A stretch of 64,000 nucleotides of DNA from Seiridium cupressi (lineage: Eukaryota; Ascomycota; Sordariomycetes; Amphisphaeriales; Sporocadaceae), in assembly GCA_036674765.1 (NCBI GenBank), contig JARVKI010000007.1, positions 558,001-622,000 on the forward strand. Direction: 5' to 3'. Below the pieces are notes generated by a model. The model saw only the letters and a program-made list of their open reading frames with translations, was not told the origin of the DNA and ran no database searches. Shown here one piece after another: positions 21,462 through 30,171 of the stretch. The translations under genes and the position numbers were made by a program. Each line of letters begins with the position of its first letter. The first letter of the stretch is position 1.

Positions 21462-22663
21462 TTAGTCGAGGAACGACTTCGGCACGTCAGGCCCCCATAC
21501 GGCAAGACTCTCATCTCCCGCGGGGCCGTACCCAATAGGAGTATCAATATTGATGAGGTCTCCATCTGCATAGTGCTCAACCATGTTTCCCGTCGTGTCC
21601 CACCAGTAATCAAAGATTTGGCTGCCAAGTATGTGACGGCCAACGCCCCACACACTCTGATACCCTTTCTTGGCCAACCACTGGTGGCCGAGCTGCTGCG
21701 TATCGAAATCGTGGACCTCAAAAGAGCAATGGTGGACATGGGACGTCGGATTTGTCGACATGAAGAAGCTGTGGTGGTCCACGTAGTCCTCGCCCCTGTC
21801 GATGTGCGCAAAGATTGCTACAATCTTGCGCTGACCCGTCTCGGTCTCTACGTAGAGGAAGTCGGTCGGTACGAGGTTAAACTTTTGTGTGTACCAGGCC
21901 AACTGCTGGTCGAATCCTTGTACGCAGAGCCCGAAGTGGCCGAGCTTTGTTCCCCGATATCAGCGGTACATATTCAAATCATTTCCAGCGAGGAAAGCGT
22001 GTCATACCTTGTGAACGGCAGCTGGTCCGGCATCGAATCGCTGAAACTCCCTGACCCTGGGCTTTTCTGTCTCATAGTTAACCACCAGCTTCGTTGGTAG
22101 TTGTCCTACTTCAGCTGGTTCTTGGCCGTAGATGAAGTTGACTGGGAAACCCTCAGGATCATGTACGGTGACCAAGGAGCCACCGCCCGGGGAATCATCA
22201 AGCTTCTGGATCTCGCCGCCGCCTTCAATCTTGGCAACTTTCTGCAAATCCTCATACGTTTCTACTTCGAAGGTCCCGCCCAGATACTTCTTCGGCCCTT
22301 TTTGGGCAAAATAGACGTACTGATCAGGACCGTAGCCTCTGAACCACCTCTTGTCATCCGTGGACTTGACGACGTGCATGCCAAAATCTTTCAAGAAAGT
22401 GGTGATCTCATCCAAATTTGGGTGTTGATAGCGCATGTGGACGAGCTTCACCAGCCGGACCTGCTTCCCGACGTCGATGTTGTTTTGCTTACGCCATTCC
22501 TGGATGGTTTTGCGGTCGCTGCCGATCGCCTGGACATCTGCAATGGAAGCACCTCTGTTTGGCGTGACATCCGAGCCAGTCCCCTGCAGCCACGTGAGTC
22601 AATACACAAGAAGCTGGCTTTACGACTGCTTACATGAGTAAACGAACTTGTCCCTAGAGGCAT
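21462..22663 (-). CDS. Extradiol ring-cleavage dioxygenase (dihydroxybiphenyl dioxygenase-like, VOC fold)
   Basis: Type I extradiol dioxygenase that would open a catechol ring next to the diol (meta-cleavage) with Fe(II) and O2. Three exons: 22663-22634 (only 30 nt), 22583-22008 and 21944-21462, with GT-AG introns in phase 0, giving 362 aa. It has two VOC/glyoxalase domains. The N-terminal one covers about residues 50-160 (VKLVHMRYQHPNLDEITTF, VTVHDPEGFPVNFIYG). The C-terminal one, about 203-335, carries the metal triad: His in LGHFGLCV (205), His in HVHHCSFEV (273/274) and Glu in NMVEHYADGD (325). This matches the His-His-Glu pattern of BphC-type enzymes. Fungi mainly use intradiol cleavage, so the class is uncommon. 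The gene is intact although the monooxygenase, regulator and transporter around it are broken. Natural substrate unknown. Confidence 0.92.
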
Positions 22664-23326
22664 TTTGCAATTCTGTTGAGCTAGTCTACACCCGCGAAAG
22701 TAACCAAGGGTATTGCGGACACTGGGAAAATCGAATAGGTATATTGATATCTCCAACGGCCTGGCCGGACACTGATATATACCCGCAACTGCCGAACTGC
22801 TCCCGGTGTGGGGTTACGTGTCAGCCTTCTTTAGACTAACAGGCTTTGCTGACCATGTAACCCCCTAGGCTTGCGAAGCTATGTGGGGTGATGTCTTGAT
22901 CGCCAGTCACCCCAGCTTGACCATGATCCCGGCAGAAGGGTGCTGTGGGACTTTAAGAACTCTGCGGGACCTCTCAGCTGTATTCCTCCCCGCTTTGACT
23001 ATATCCTTGACGTCTACCTGATCCCGCCTGGCGGGTCTATGAATCGTGCGGGGAACATGGAGCTTCTACTGTAGCCACTCCAATTATGGATTCGCTAGGG
23101 GTGTCATTTCGGGAGTATCGGGATCGCTACCCCGAAATACATGACAAGCAGTTGCATACCATAGTAGCGTTTTGCATTACACCTGTACGTCAACTGCATT
23201 GATGTACTTGTAATGTTTCAATCCCTAGCATATGGTCTGTTTTCTTGATGATTACGTTTGTTTGATGGCAAGGGTTGAGTACTACGGCTTGTCTGATAGT
23301 CAAACATTATTGTGTTACATATATCC
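22664..23326. other. Dioxygenase promoter region
   Basis: A 663-bp stretch upstream of the dioxygenase, on the far side bordered by the 3' end of the MFS relic. It is rich in GGGG/CCCC words. No gene seen. Confidence 0.6.
22810..23133. promoter_or_regulatory. Six GGGGT/ACCCC motifs, dioxygenase promoter
   Basis: Copies at 22810-22814, 22860-22864 (ACCCC), 22885-22889, 22909-22913 (ACCCC), 23098-23102 and 23129-23133 (ACCCC), all 147-470 bp upstream of the intact dioxygenase. This is denser than the one every 512 bp expected for a 5-mer on both strands in unbiased DNA. The Msn2-like finger helix in the nearby regulator relic (KSEHLVRH) would suit a GGGG core. Binding is inferred. Confidence 0.42.
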
Positions 23327-24070
23327 TCAAAAGCCATGGATTTTTGTATTTCTCGTCCAGGTCTTAAATCTCTTGCCGTAGAGGATGAATGCTATCATTC
23401 CAATCAAAGTGAAATCGACCGTCATCGCCATTAGAAGCATAACAGGAGGGACAAAGCCTCTCGAAGCAGCCCAGTCATTGAGGGATGACATGCCGAACTG
23501 GGAAGAGATGGCAGATGCGTGAATGCATGGTTTCTTTGAATCATACTATTACTTACCCTGAATGTGTTCTTGCGAACGGTTAAAATTACCATTATCTCCC
23601 CAGTAACAGGCTTGTAGCAGTCGATCGCATATGTGACATTAAAGGTCGGTATCGCTACTACTTGAACGCTCACCAAGCCAAAGCCGACGATGACAACTGT
23701 AGACCGTAGCCATGCGACTTGTACACCAAGTCCAAAGAATCTTCAAAGAGGGTGATCAGTAAACACAATCCTGCCTCACTGATATTACCGGCTTCCAAAT
23801 ACTTCGTTGGAGACATTAGGGAGGTATTTCTATGGGGCTGTAGTGAAGATAAAATGATGTAGTTGTAACGTGGAAATCGGTGAACCTGGCCGCTGCTGTA
23901 TTATGTGTCTCGAGCACATCAAGTGCCATAAAAACACTGGGACCTATTCTCTTACTTGATAGGCCCCAAGTAAGAAGTCCATAATCTGGGCCACTACAGA
24001 ACCTCAACGCCCCTTTGACTTGACCGTTGTGAGGGACTATTAAAACATACTCCCTTTTCCTATTCCGCAA
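23327..24070 (-). pseudogene. MFS transporter, C-terminal remnant
   Basis: The last transmembrane helices of a 12-TM major facilitator are readable. From about 23757 comes FFGLGVQVAWL, then STVVIVGFGLVSVQVVAIP, FNVTYAIDCYKPVTGEIMV and ILTVRKNTFR. A GT-AG intron follows (about 23557-23498), then FGMSSLNDWAASRGFVPPVM and a final helix LLMAMTVDFTLIGMIAFILY to a TGA ending at 23327. Upstream, a frame to 24070 keeps GLLTWGLSSKRIGPSVFM but then shifts: the expected NVSNEVFGSR lies in another frame. No N-terminal half is seen in the next 600 bases, so this is a truncated, frameshifted relic. The DCY motif and ending resemble fungal sugar/acid-type or allantoate-like MFS proteins. It probably served the aromatic cluster as an uptake pump (inference from position). 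Confidence 0.75.
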
Positions 24071-24656
24071 GGGTCAGTTGAGGTTCTAACGCTACCCCAC
24101 AAGAATATTCTGACAACGTCTAAGTAATCTAGAAGCCTAGCGTAGCTTTAGTATAGTCCGGCTTATGGCTGGCACGCTAGATCTTGATGAGAACCGACTT
24201 GTCATACCTGGTCAATTAGAAACTCCAGCAGCTTGCACAGCCGGAGACAGGCTTGAGGTAAGTCACACAGAGCGACGGTTCAGAAAATGGTACGTTATAC
24301 ATTGAGTGAAGCAACCAGCGTGAACTGATGAGCTTCATTGGCCGGATGAGAGATATTGGTCCTATTGGAAGACATGGCTCTCCTCTAATTTCGAAAATGC
24401 ATTCCTGGGCCGTTGCAATCTCGCATACACCTTTTCCAATCAGCTGAAACCCCATAGATAGCCACATATCTTCGACGTGCCTTGGGATTTGACTGATATC
24501 TTTGTTCATGCTTGGATGTGCTCTATAATCGTAGTGCCGAAACAAGACTTTGCATCCTGTCTATTGCTGCAAAATCCAAATCGACATCTCAAGATCTGAG
24601 CCATCCTCATGTAGAGATGGCAGCGGACATGGGCTTGAAGTCTAGAATCGCTATCG
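24071..24656. other. Intergenic between MFS relic and capping-protein gene
   Basis: I find no recognisable N-terminal MFS sequence in these 586 bases. The open frame at 24216-24545 (-) has no family resemblance. Confidence 0.45.
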
Positions 24657-25832
24657 TTAATCTCTAGAGAACTTGTTCATGCTTCCAATGATCTCCCTCT
24701 GAGCTTGTCGATCCCTGCCAGCGTCACTCAAGGTGCCAATACTCCTTAAATCGCCAACAACGTCCTTTGCCTTGCCAAAGTACACCTCCTGTAAAAGATT
24801 TCGCATTTTCAATTCCATATCCTCAACAAGTTTACCGATGTTGGCAATCTGTTGCTCATCACTTTCAGCAGGCAGTTCTGTCTCAATCTGGCGAGTCATA
24901 TTGCCACTGAGGTCCATGTCGCCAAGACCAGACCCACTGGTCGAAAGAGATAAGATGACAGTCGATGTGAGGTTGTATTGTGTGACGCGGGCGCGATCGA
25001 TCGCCTCAAAAACGTGGATCGAGTCCCAAGATCCCTCACTGGCGCTGCCTGGTTTCGCTTCTGTGCACGTTGGTTAGCTCGAGCTGCGATATTTTGGCCG
25101 ATCCGAGTTGTGTTACAGCCCACAACAGCGCAGCCCAAAAAGACCCTCTGCGTGAATGTTCCAGGGTAACGCGCGCCACCCAATTACTTGAGAGAATGCT
25201 GCCAGAGCAAAGGCCTGAAGTTCGCGCGGCCACACCGTATAGCCTCACCAATAGTCTCTACACACTATTGGGACGCCATGTGCAACGAGCCCATTAGGCG
25301 TCATGAAAATGTCTCACTCACCCTTCTTCAGCAGCACAACACCAGCAAATCCATCATCGAGGTTCCAGAAGTATACACTGCTCACACCACCCTCGTAGTA
25401 GAGTTCCCGATAAACGTCGAAAGCCTCGTTTGCCTTGACCTCCATTCTCCTGACCTTGTCGCTTGGTACGCCGGCAGCGCCTGCACCGTCGCCTGCGCCT
25501 CCGTCACCTACACCGCCATCAAGCGGCGGGTCGAACTCGTTGGACCAGGGTGATCGGTAGCTATCGCCATCTCGATTATAGTCGCACAGCAGGTAGTCGC
25601 GGCCGGTCTGCTTGCACCGGCGGATAGTCAGTGGCTGGTCGACGGAGGAGAGGAGGTCTTCGGTCAGGTCGGGCACGAGCGAAATGAGTGATTGTAGGTG
25701 TCGTGTCGTGTGTTTGGGGTTCAGGCGGCGGAGGAGATCCCTGGAACATGACGGATTAGCTCGTAGTGGCAGAGACGGGGGGAGGGCAAGTATAGCTCAC
25801 AATGCCGAATCAAAGGGATCGGCGGAGGCCAT
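24657..25832 (-). CDS. CAP2: F-actin-capping protein subunit beta
   Basis: Beta subunit of the heterodimeric capping protein that binds actin-filament barbed ends in cortical patches. Three exons: 25832-25801 (32 nt), 25740-25322 and 25060-24657. Introns are 60 and 261 nt, GT-AG, and the phases close to 284 aa. Start [11 protein letters not shown] continues into [12 protein letters not shown], the family's conserved N-terminus. The core blocks [62 protein letters not shown] and [11 protein letters not shown] are all present. The C-terminal actin-binding tentacle region ([20 protein letters not shown]...SMNKFSRD) is complete. A Gly/Asp/Ala-rich insert (about residues 73-90) is an odd low-complexity loop. 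Housekeeping gene. Confidence 0.96.
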
Positions 25833-26920
25833 GGCGACTGTTTCGGAACGTTGGACGAGGCTGGAATGGGGAAGAGCCGTTCAACAATGCTGAAGCTCGA
25901 GGTTGGAGGGGACATTGGTGATGGTGGGGTTCATTGCTTAGGACCTCATGTTTCAGACGCACGAGTGGGGCTTCAGTTCGCAGAGTTCAGGTTCTCAGGC
26001 AAGCAATTCGATACTCACAAGACTAGTCTATTTAGACTGTCAAATTACCAATCTTCGATTACAGCTACAGCCACGCTTTCGTATGATTGCTGCAAATGAT
26101 TGGTTCAGTCAAACGATCTTGTGTCAATGTTCAGCTTTCTTTCATTTTATTCTGGTTGCTCAGCATCAAGTTTCAACAGGCAAGAAGTGTAGAGCTCTCG
26201 TAACATAGTATATATCGATTCTTCTTGCATTCATGGTTGCCGTGGCCTCGCATGACTCAGATTTTCCCACATCAGTTCGTGTAGCATCGACTTCCTCGTA
26301 TGAGTACATTGACATACTGCAAGCGAGAACTTCGACCACTCAAAGCATGGTTTCGCTGCTAGCCACCCGTCTTTTCCTCTCTGGTCCATTCTACTTGATC
26401 CATAGCTGGTGTCGGTGCATCTGGAGAAGCCGCAGCTATCTGCGACCACACCATACTGGACTGCTGCTTGAGATCCCAACAGGACCCGCTGGCTAGGCGC
26501 CTTTCGAATGTCTCTACCAGAGCATTATCCCGGCAGAGTTATCCTCATCTTGTTTTCACAATATATTAAACATCAACTACCGTGTAGTGGTTGACATTAG
26601 TTAACCAGCCATGTTCAAAGGGTCATGAGTGCTGCTTAGGACGGCCCAAGACTTCACTGCCCTTGCACTGGATTGCATCCGGATGCTTCATGGGATCTGC
26701 ACAGTATGGGCACGTCGATCGCCCAGGGGAGAGATCAAATGCGGCCTTTAATGAACTGCGGTCCTGATGGATGTTGAGTAGGACGGGATAGATCAATTGT
26801 CCATACTCTGTGTCAACGACGTTTGCTGTCAAGGCGCGCAAAGAACACGAGAAGTGTTTATTTGTTTCTTGTTTTGGTAACCATTGTGTTTGGCCATGTA
26901 ATTGTGGTGATTCCATTAGA
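25833..26920. other. Intergenic, 5' of capping protein and 3' of ferric reductase
   Basis: About 1.1 kb holding the capping-protein promoter and the 3' flank of the ferric reductase. Open frames here overlap on both strands and show no domains. Confidence 0.5.
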
Positions 26921-28903
26921 CTACCACCCAAACTTCTCGACGCGTAAACTGATGGGGACTCCCTTTCTCACGGCACGGGCACATGCATTTCTAGCAGTCC
27001 TATTAAGAGCGTCAGGACCAGAAACAACGACGCCCATATCAGAGTCGGCCTGTAAAGCACGACCGCCCAGCTCTGCAACATAAGAGTCGACATCTGGGCG
27101 GCCTACTTCGGCCGTGGGCTCTGGTATCGTGAATCTGACACCACCGTTAACCAGATCATCTAGCTGGTCCTGTGGCATCCAGCTACGATGAGATCGTGAA
27201 TGGACTATCCACAGAAGATGGATCTCGCGGCTTCGGGAGGCATGGCGGTGCGCCAAGTCCCAAACAAGAGGGAAAATTACGGCAATGCCCGATCCGCCCG
27301 CAATCACAACAGTAATATCGGAGGCCAGCAGCATCTCAAGAGCATCAGCTGATCCGTAAGGTCCATCGACGCGGAGAGTGACGGCAGAGTTCAGGCGTGC
27401 ATGCTTGAGAAGATCCGCAGTAAAGCCATCCTGGGCTCGAATGAGAAGATTTAACCATGCGTGTATAGTATGTCCGGAGTCTTCTGGCACTCCAGGGGCA
27501 GCCGAGGCTATGGTAAAGGGGTGCGCCTGCAAGCCGTGCCCGCGACCAAGGCTTGGGACGGTGATGAATACATGATCCATCGGCCTCCATCCGTAAATGA
27601 CACTCTGTCCCAGCCATCTGGTAATCGCTCGAGACTTTGATGAGGGGATATCCCAATTTGCTGAGAGCATGAATGTCTTGCCGTCCTCGAGAATCCGAAC
27701 ATGGGCTTGCATGGATGCAGACTTCAGGCCCAGTCGCCAGACCACCCTATCTGCCGTGAAAATTACCAATGATGCAAAAACATATGGCCTCGTAGTAGGG
27801 AAATGCAGGTACAAGAAGAGTAATGCGGCAACCTGGAGAACGACGTGCGAAGCGAGAAACAATTCATACCATCGCTGTCGGAAACTGCCAAGTGATGTGA
27901 AAAAAAGCAGCTCGTAAGAGAAAAAGGCCCCCAGGCCTAACAGAATTAAGGGATGGGTCATGAATTCGCGGAAGGTGCCAGTTTTCAACCAGTCGGCCAA
28001 AAAGAAGAGTCTGCCGAGTATCATGCCCACAGTGTGGACGGCGGCCTCAAAGCACATCCACTCTCCGACACGACGATGGAATATATTCAGCGCCTCATAC
28101 GAATACCCTGTCAGAAGTTTGAGTGGCTGGTTTTTGGCAGCCAATAGATAGAGCAAAGGTAGATTGACCACGAAGATATAGCCAGCGCGGTCGGCGAATG
28201 CAAACTCGTATTCAGGTCGCAGAGAACCCCGGTAAAGGTGCAGGAAAACGTTAATGGCGATATAGCCAAGGACAAAGACGGAAGTTCCATTCGAAGGAAG
28301 AACGCGGTTGATAATGGGAATCGGCCGCGGTTGGTACATCAACCAGGCGGAGATGGAGCACTTGAGCCTCCCAAGATACGACAACGACGTCGCTTTCTTT
28401 CGATGGCCCAACAAAGGCTGCCGCTCGAGATCGAGGTCTTTTACTTTTGCTATCCCCCCAGGAGATTGTATTTCAACCCGTGTGCTGCTGGATGAAGATG
28501 AAGGGAGATCATATCTAGAACCCTCGCTGGCTGAGGCCTTGATGTTATCATAGTTGTTGACCGACTGTTGACGGCCTATGGATGCACCGTTCGTTGACTC
28601 GGCCAAGTGCCTCCGCCGCCGTGCATGGCCGAATCTTTGCTTCCAATGAAGGACAGCGAATATTGTGACGGTAGCTAGCACTACATAATTGAACTGTGCC
28701 GCTATAGTACGCCCGTCGAGGACGTATGCAATGAGCTTCCTCAGATACTCGAGCTTCGCTGGATCATTAGGGATCTCTCGTGCTGTGGTAGAAATGGTGT
28801 CGTCACCAGGATCAACGAAGCGTGTTTTGTCGTGCGTTAGATCGTAAGAGTCGAGCACGGCCGTGAGGAGCTCATTTGTCCACAATGTAATAGGGTTCTC
28901 CAT
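26921..28903 (-). CDS. Ferric/cupric reductase transmembrane component (FRE family)
   Basis: Plasma-membrane metalloreductase passing electrons from NADPH via FAD and two haems to extracellular Fe3+ or Cu2+. Uninterrupted 660-aa frame (676 if the Met at 28951 is used). I prefer 28903 (MENPITLWTNELL). The N-terminal region has one helix (FNYVVLATVTIFAVLHW), then a basic/Ser-rich loop. The ferric-reductase domain follows at about residues 195-400 with paired haem histidines: FHRRVGEW and AAVHTVGM in one pair of helices, LASHVVLQVAALLFLYLHF in the other. The FAD-binding motif is HPFTIAS (about 465). The NAD-binding domain has VIAGGSGIAVIFPL (about 535). Its terminal motif is VSGPDALNR, with Ser where many family members have Cys. 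No signal peptide. No iron-uptake partners are adjacent. Confidence 0.93.
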   Translation of the reverse strand: MENPITLWTNELLTAVLDSYDLTHDKTRFVDPGDDTISTTAREIPNDPAKLEYLRKLIAYVLDGRTIAAQFNYVVLATVTIFAVLHWKQRFGHARRRRHLAESTNGASIGRQQSVNNYDNIKASASEGSRYDLPSSSSSSTRVEIQSPGGIAKVKDLDLERQPLLGHRKKATSLSYLGRLKCSISAWLMYQPRPIPIINRVLPSNGTSVFVLGYIAINVFLHLYRGSLRPEYEFAFADRAGYIFVVNLPLLYLLAAKNQPLKLLTGYSYEALNIFHRRVGEWMCFEAAVHTVGMILGRLFFLADWLKTGTFREFMTHPLILLGLGAFFSYELLFFTSLGSFRQRWYELFLASHVVLQVAALLFLYLHFPTTRPYVFASLVIFTADRVVWRLGLKSASMQAHVRILEDGKTFMLSANWDIPSSKSRAITRWLGQSVIYGWRPMDHVFITVPSLGRGHGLQAHPFTIASAAPGVPEDSGHTIHAWLNLLIRAQDGFTADLLKHARLNSAVTLRVDGPYGSADALEMLLASDITVVIAGGSGIAVIFPLVWDLAHRHASRSREIHLLWIVHSRSHRSWMPQDQLDDLVNGGVRFTIPEPTAEVGRPDVDSYVAELGGRALQADSDMGVVVSGPDALNRTARNACARAVRKGVPISLRVEKFGW

Positions 28904-29576
28904 GGCGATGGTTACGCAGCAGATTGGAGAAAGGTTGCGACGGAAACCCAAACCAACGGGGTGGATGTCGCTTAACGTTATCTTGATGAGCGTACGGCCC
29001 GCCGGAGCTCGAGTGGTGGGGGTGTCAGATGATTATCAATCTTATCTCTCGGATCTTTCCGCGTGATATCTTACCGAGCCTGCCGCCTATGGAATCTCAT
29101 GTTCGCTCTATCCGCAGTATGTGGGAAGTATTTGAACTGCCATTGTATCCTTTTTCTGGGAATTGTTAAACTGGTATGTTAGTTCCGCCTTATTTGAGTG
29201 TTGCATGTTTCTTAAAGCACGATGTGCTCGTACACAGGGTATAAATGGTCCTTATGCATAAAAGCTCATGTGGGCCGCAGACACAAGCCCAGATAGAAAT
29301 GGACCCAAGCTAATGAATGACTCCAGAAAATGTGATTAGATTAACTCTTAAATTATGCCCCATGACTATTTTTGTAGTCCTGTAACCTGTTGATCTTTTC
29401 TCATTTAAAGCGTGGCCACTTATACGAGCTGAGCAACCGTCCTCTGTCCTTCCCGCACACTTTTCTAATATCAAAAGGAATGTCGCTATGTGATGTGTTA
29501 TGCATATGGCTGAGTTGTTGCGATGTGTTATGTATGCTACCCTGCTGCACCGCGCCCGCAATTTGCAGTGAAACGT
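28904..29576. other. Ferric-reductase promoter region
   Basis: 673 bp upstream of the ferric reductase and downstream of the small secreted-protein gene. It holds a tandem GATA motif near 29033-29046. No gene seen. Confidence 0.55.
29033..29046 (-). promoter_or_regulatory. Tandem GATA motifs upstream of ferric reductase
   Basis: TTATC at 29033-29037 and again at 29042-29046, which reads as two GATAA cores on the gene strand about 130-145 bp before its ATG. Fungal iron regulators of the SreA/Sre1 GATA class bind paired or extended GATA sites near siderophore and reductase genes. The extended ATCWGATAA consensus is not met, so assignment is tentative. Confidence 0.3.
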
Positions 29577-30023
29577 TTAGGACAGGTTGGCAGGGGTGTA
29601 GCTCTGATCAGGTGCCACGACCACACCGTCGACAAGTTGCACGTCCGTGTAAGAAGGCCACACGATCAGCCTGTTGACTGTGTCCACCACCGAGAGTGTT
29701 GTGAAACCTTGATCAGCACCGAACTGATCACTCCATCCCGTGGTGACCTGGAAGTCACCGCAAGTCGCCGGAGACGCCAGACCGGTTTGGCTTGCTGGCT
29801 GACCAGCAATGGTGAACTTGCAGGCGGTGGGAGATGCCGAGTGTGTATCGATGTTAAACTCCCAGGTGCAAAGAGTGTCACCATTGGTGCAAGTGCGCTT
29901 CAGCGACTCGATGGTCCATTCTGCGCTGGCCATCATAGGTTTGGCCTCAGCTGGTGCAGGAGCAGGAGCGGCGAGCGCCACGGAGGCCAGAAGAGTGCTG
30001 ATAGTGGCAGTAGTGAAATACAT
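29577..30023 (-). CDS. Small secreted protein, PevD1/Hrip2 elicitor-like
   Basis: 148-aa secreted protein. The signal peptide is MYFTTATISTLLASVALA, followed by an Ala-Pro-rich propeptide-like stretch (APAPAPAEAKP). The mature part has four cysteines in the order RTCTNGDTLCTWEF...ACKF...ATCGDF, suiting two disulfides in a compact beta-barrel. Conserved blocks include WTIESLKRTC, FTIAG, GWSDQFGADQGFTTLSVVD and YTDVQLVDG...PDQSY. These match the family of fungal proteins known from Verticillium PevD1 and Magnaporthe Hrip2, which trigger plant defence; orthologues are common in saprophytic fungi too. I chose the Met at 30023 because it begins the signal peptide; an in-frame Met at 30185 is in the leader. 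A TATA box lies about 145 bp upstream. Single exon. Confidence 0.82.
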   Translation of the reverse strand: MYFTTATISTLLASVALAAPAPAPAEAKPMMASAEWTIESLKRTCTNGDTLCTWEFNIDTHSASPTACKFTIAGQPASQTGLASPATCGDFQVTTGWSDQFGADQGFTTLSVVDTVNRLIVWPSYTDVQLVDGVVVAPDQSYTPANLS

Positions 30024-30164
30024 CGTGCTTGTTTCTTTATTTGGTTTTAAAGGTGTTGTTAAATGCGTATTGGAATTAATTGGGAGCCGGGAACGAGTTT
30101 GATGTAGTGAACTGTGGTTGATTTGGAATGGCAAAAACAGAGCAGACTGAGTGATACAACAGCC

Positions 30165-30171
30165 CTTTATA
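30165..30171 (-). promoter_or_regulatory. TATA box of the secreted-protein gene
   Basis: TATAAAG on the minus strand, about 142 bp before the ATG, in an otherwise mixed-composition region. The spacing suits a long 5' leader. Confidence 0.45.

Noticed and set aside
21573..22637. Plus-strand frames of 175 and 178 codons opposite the dioxygenase
   Set aside because: Antisense shadows; the minus strand holds the conserved metal ligands and proper introns.
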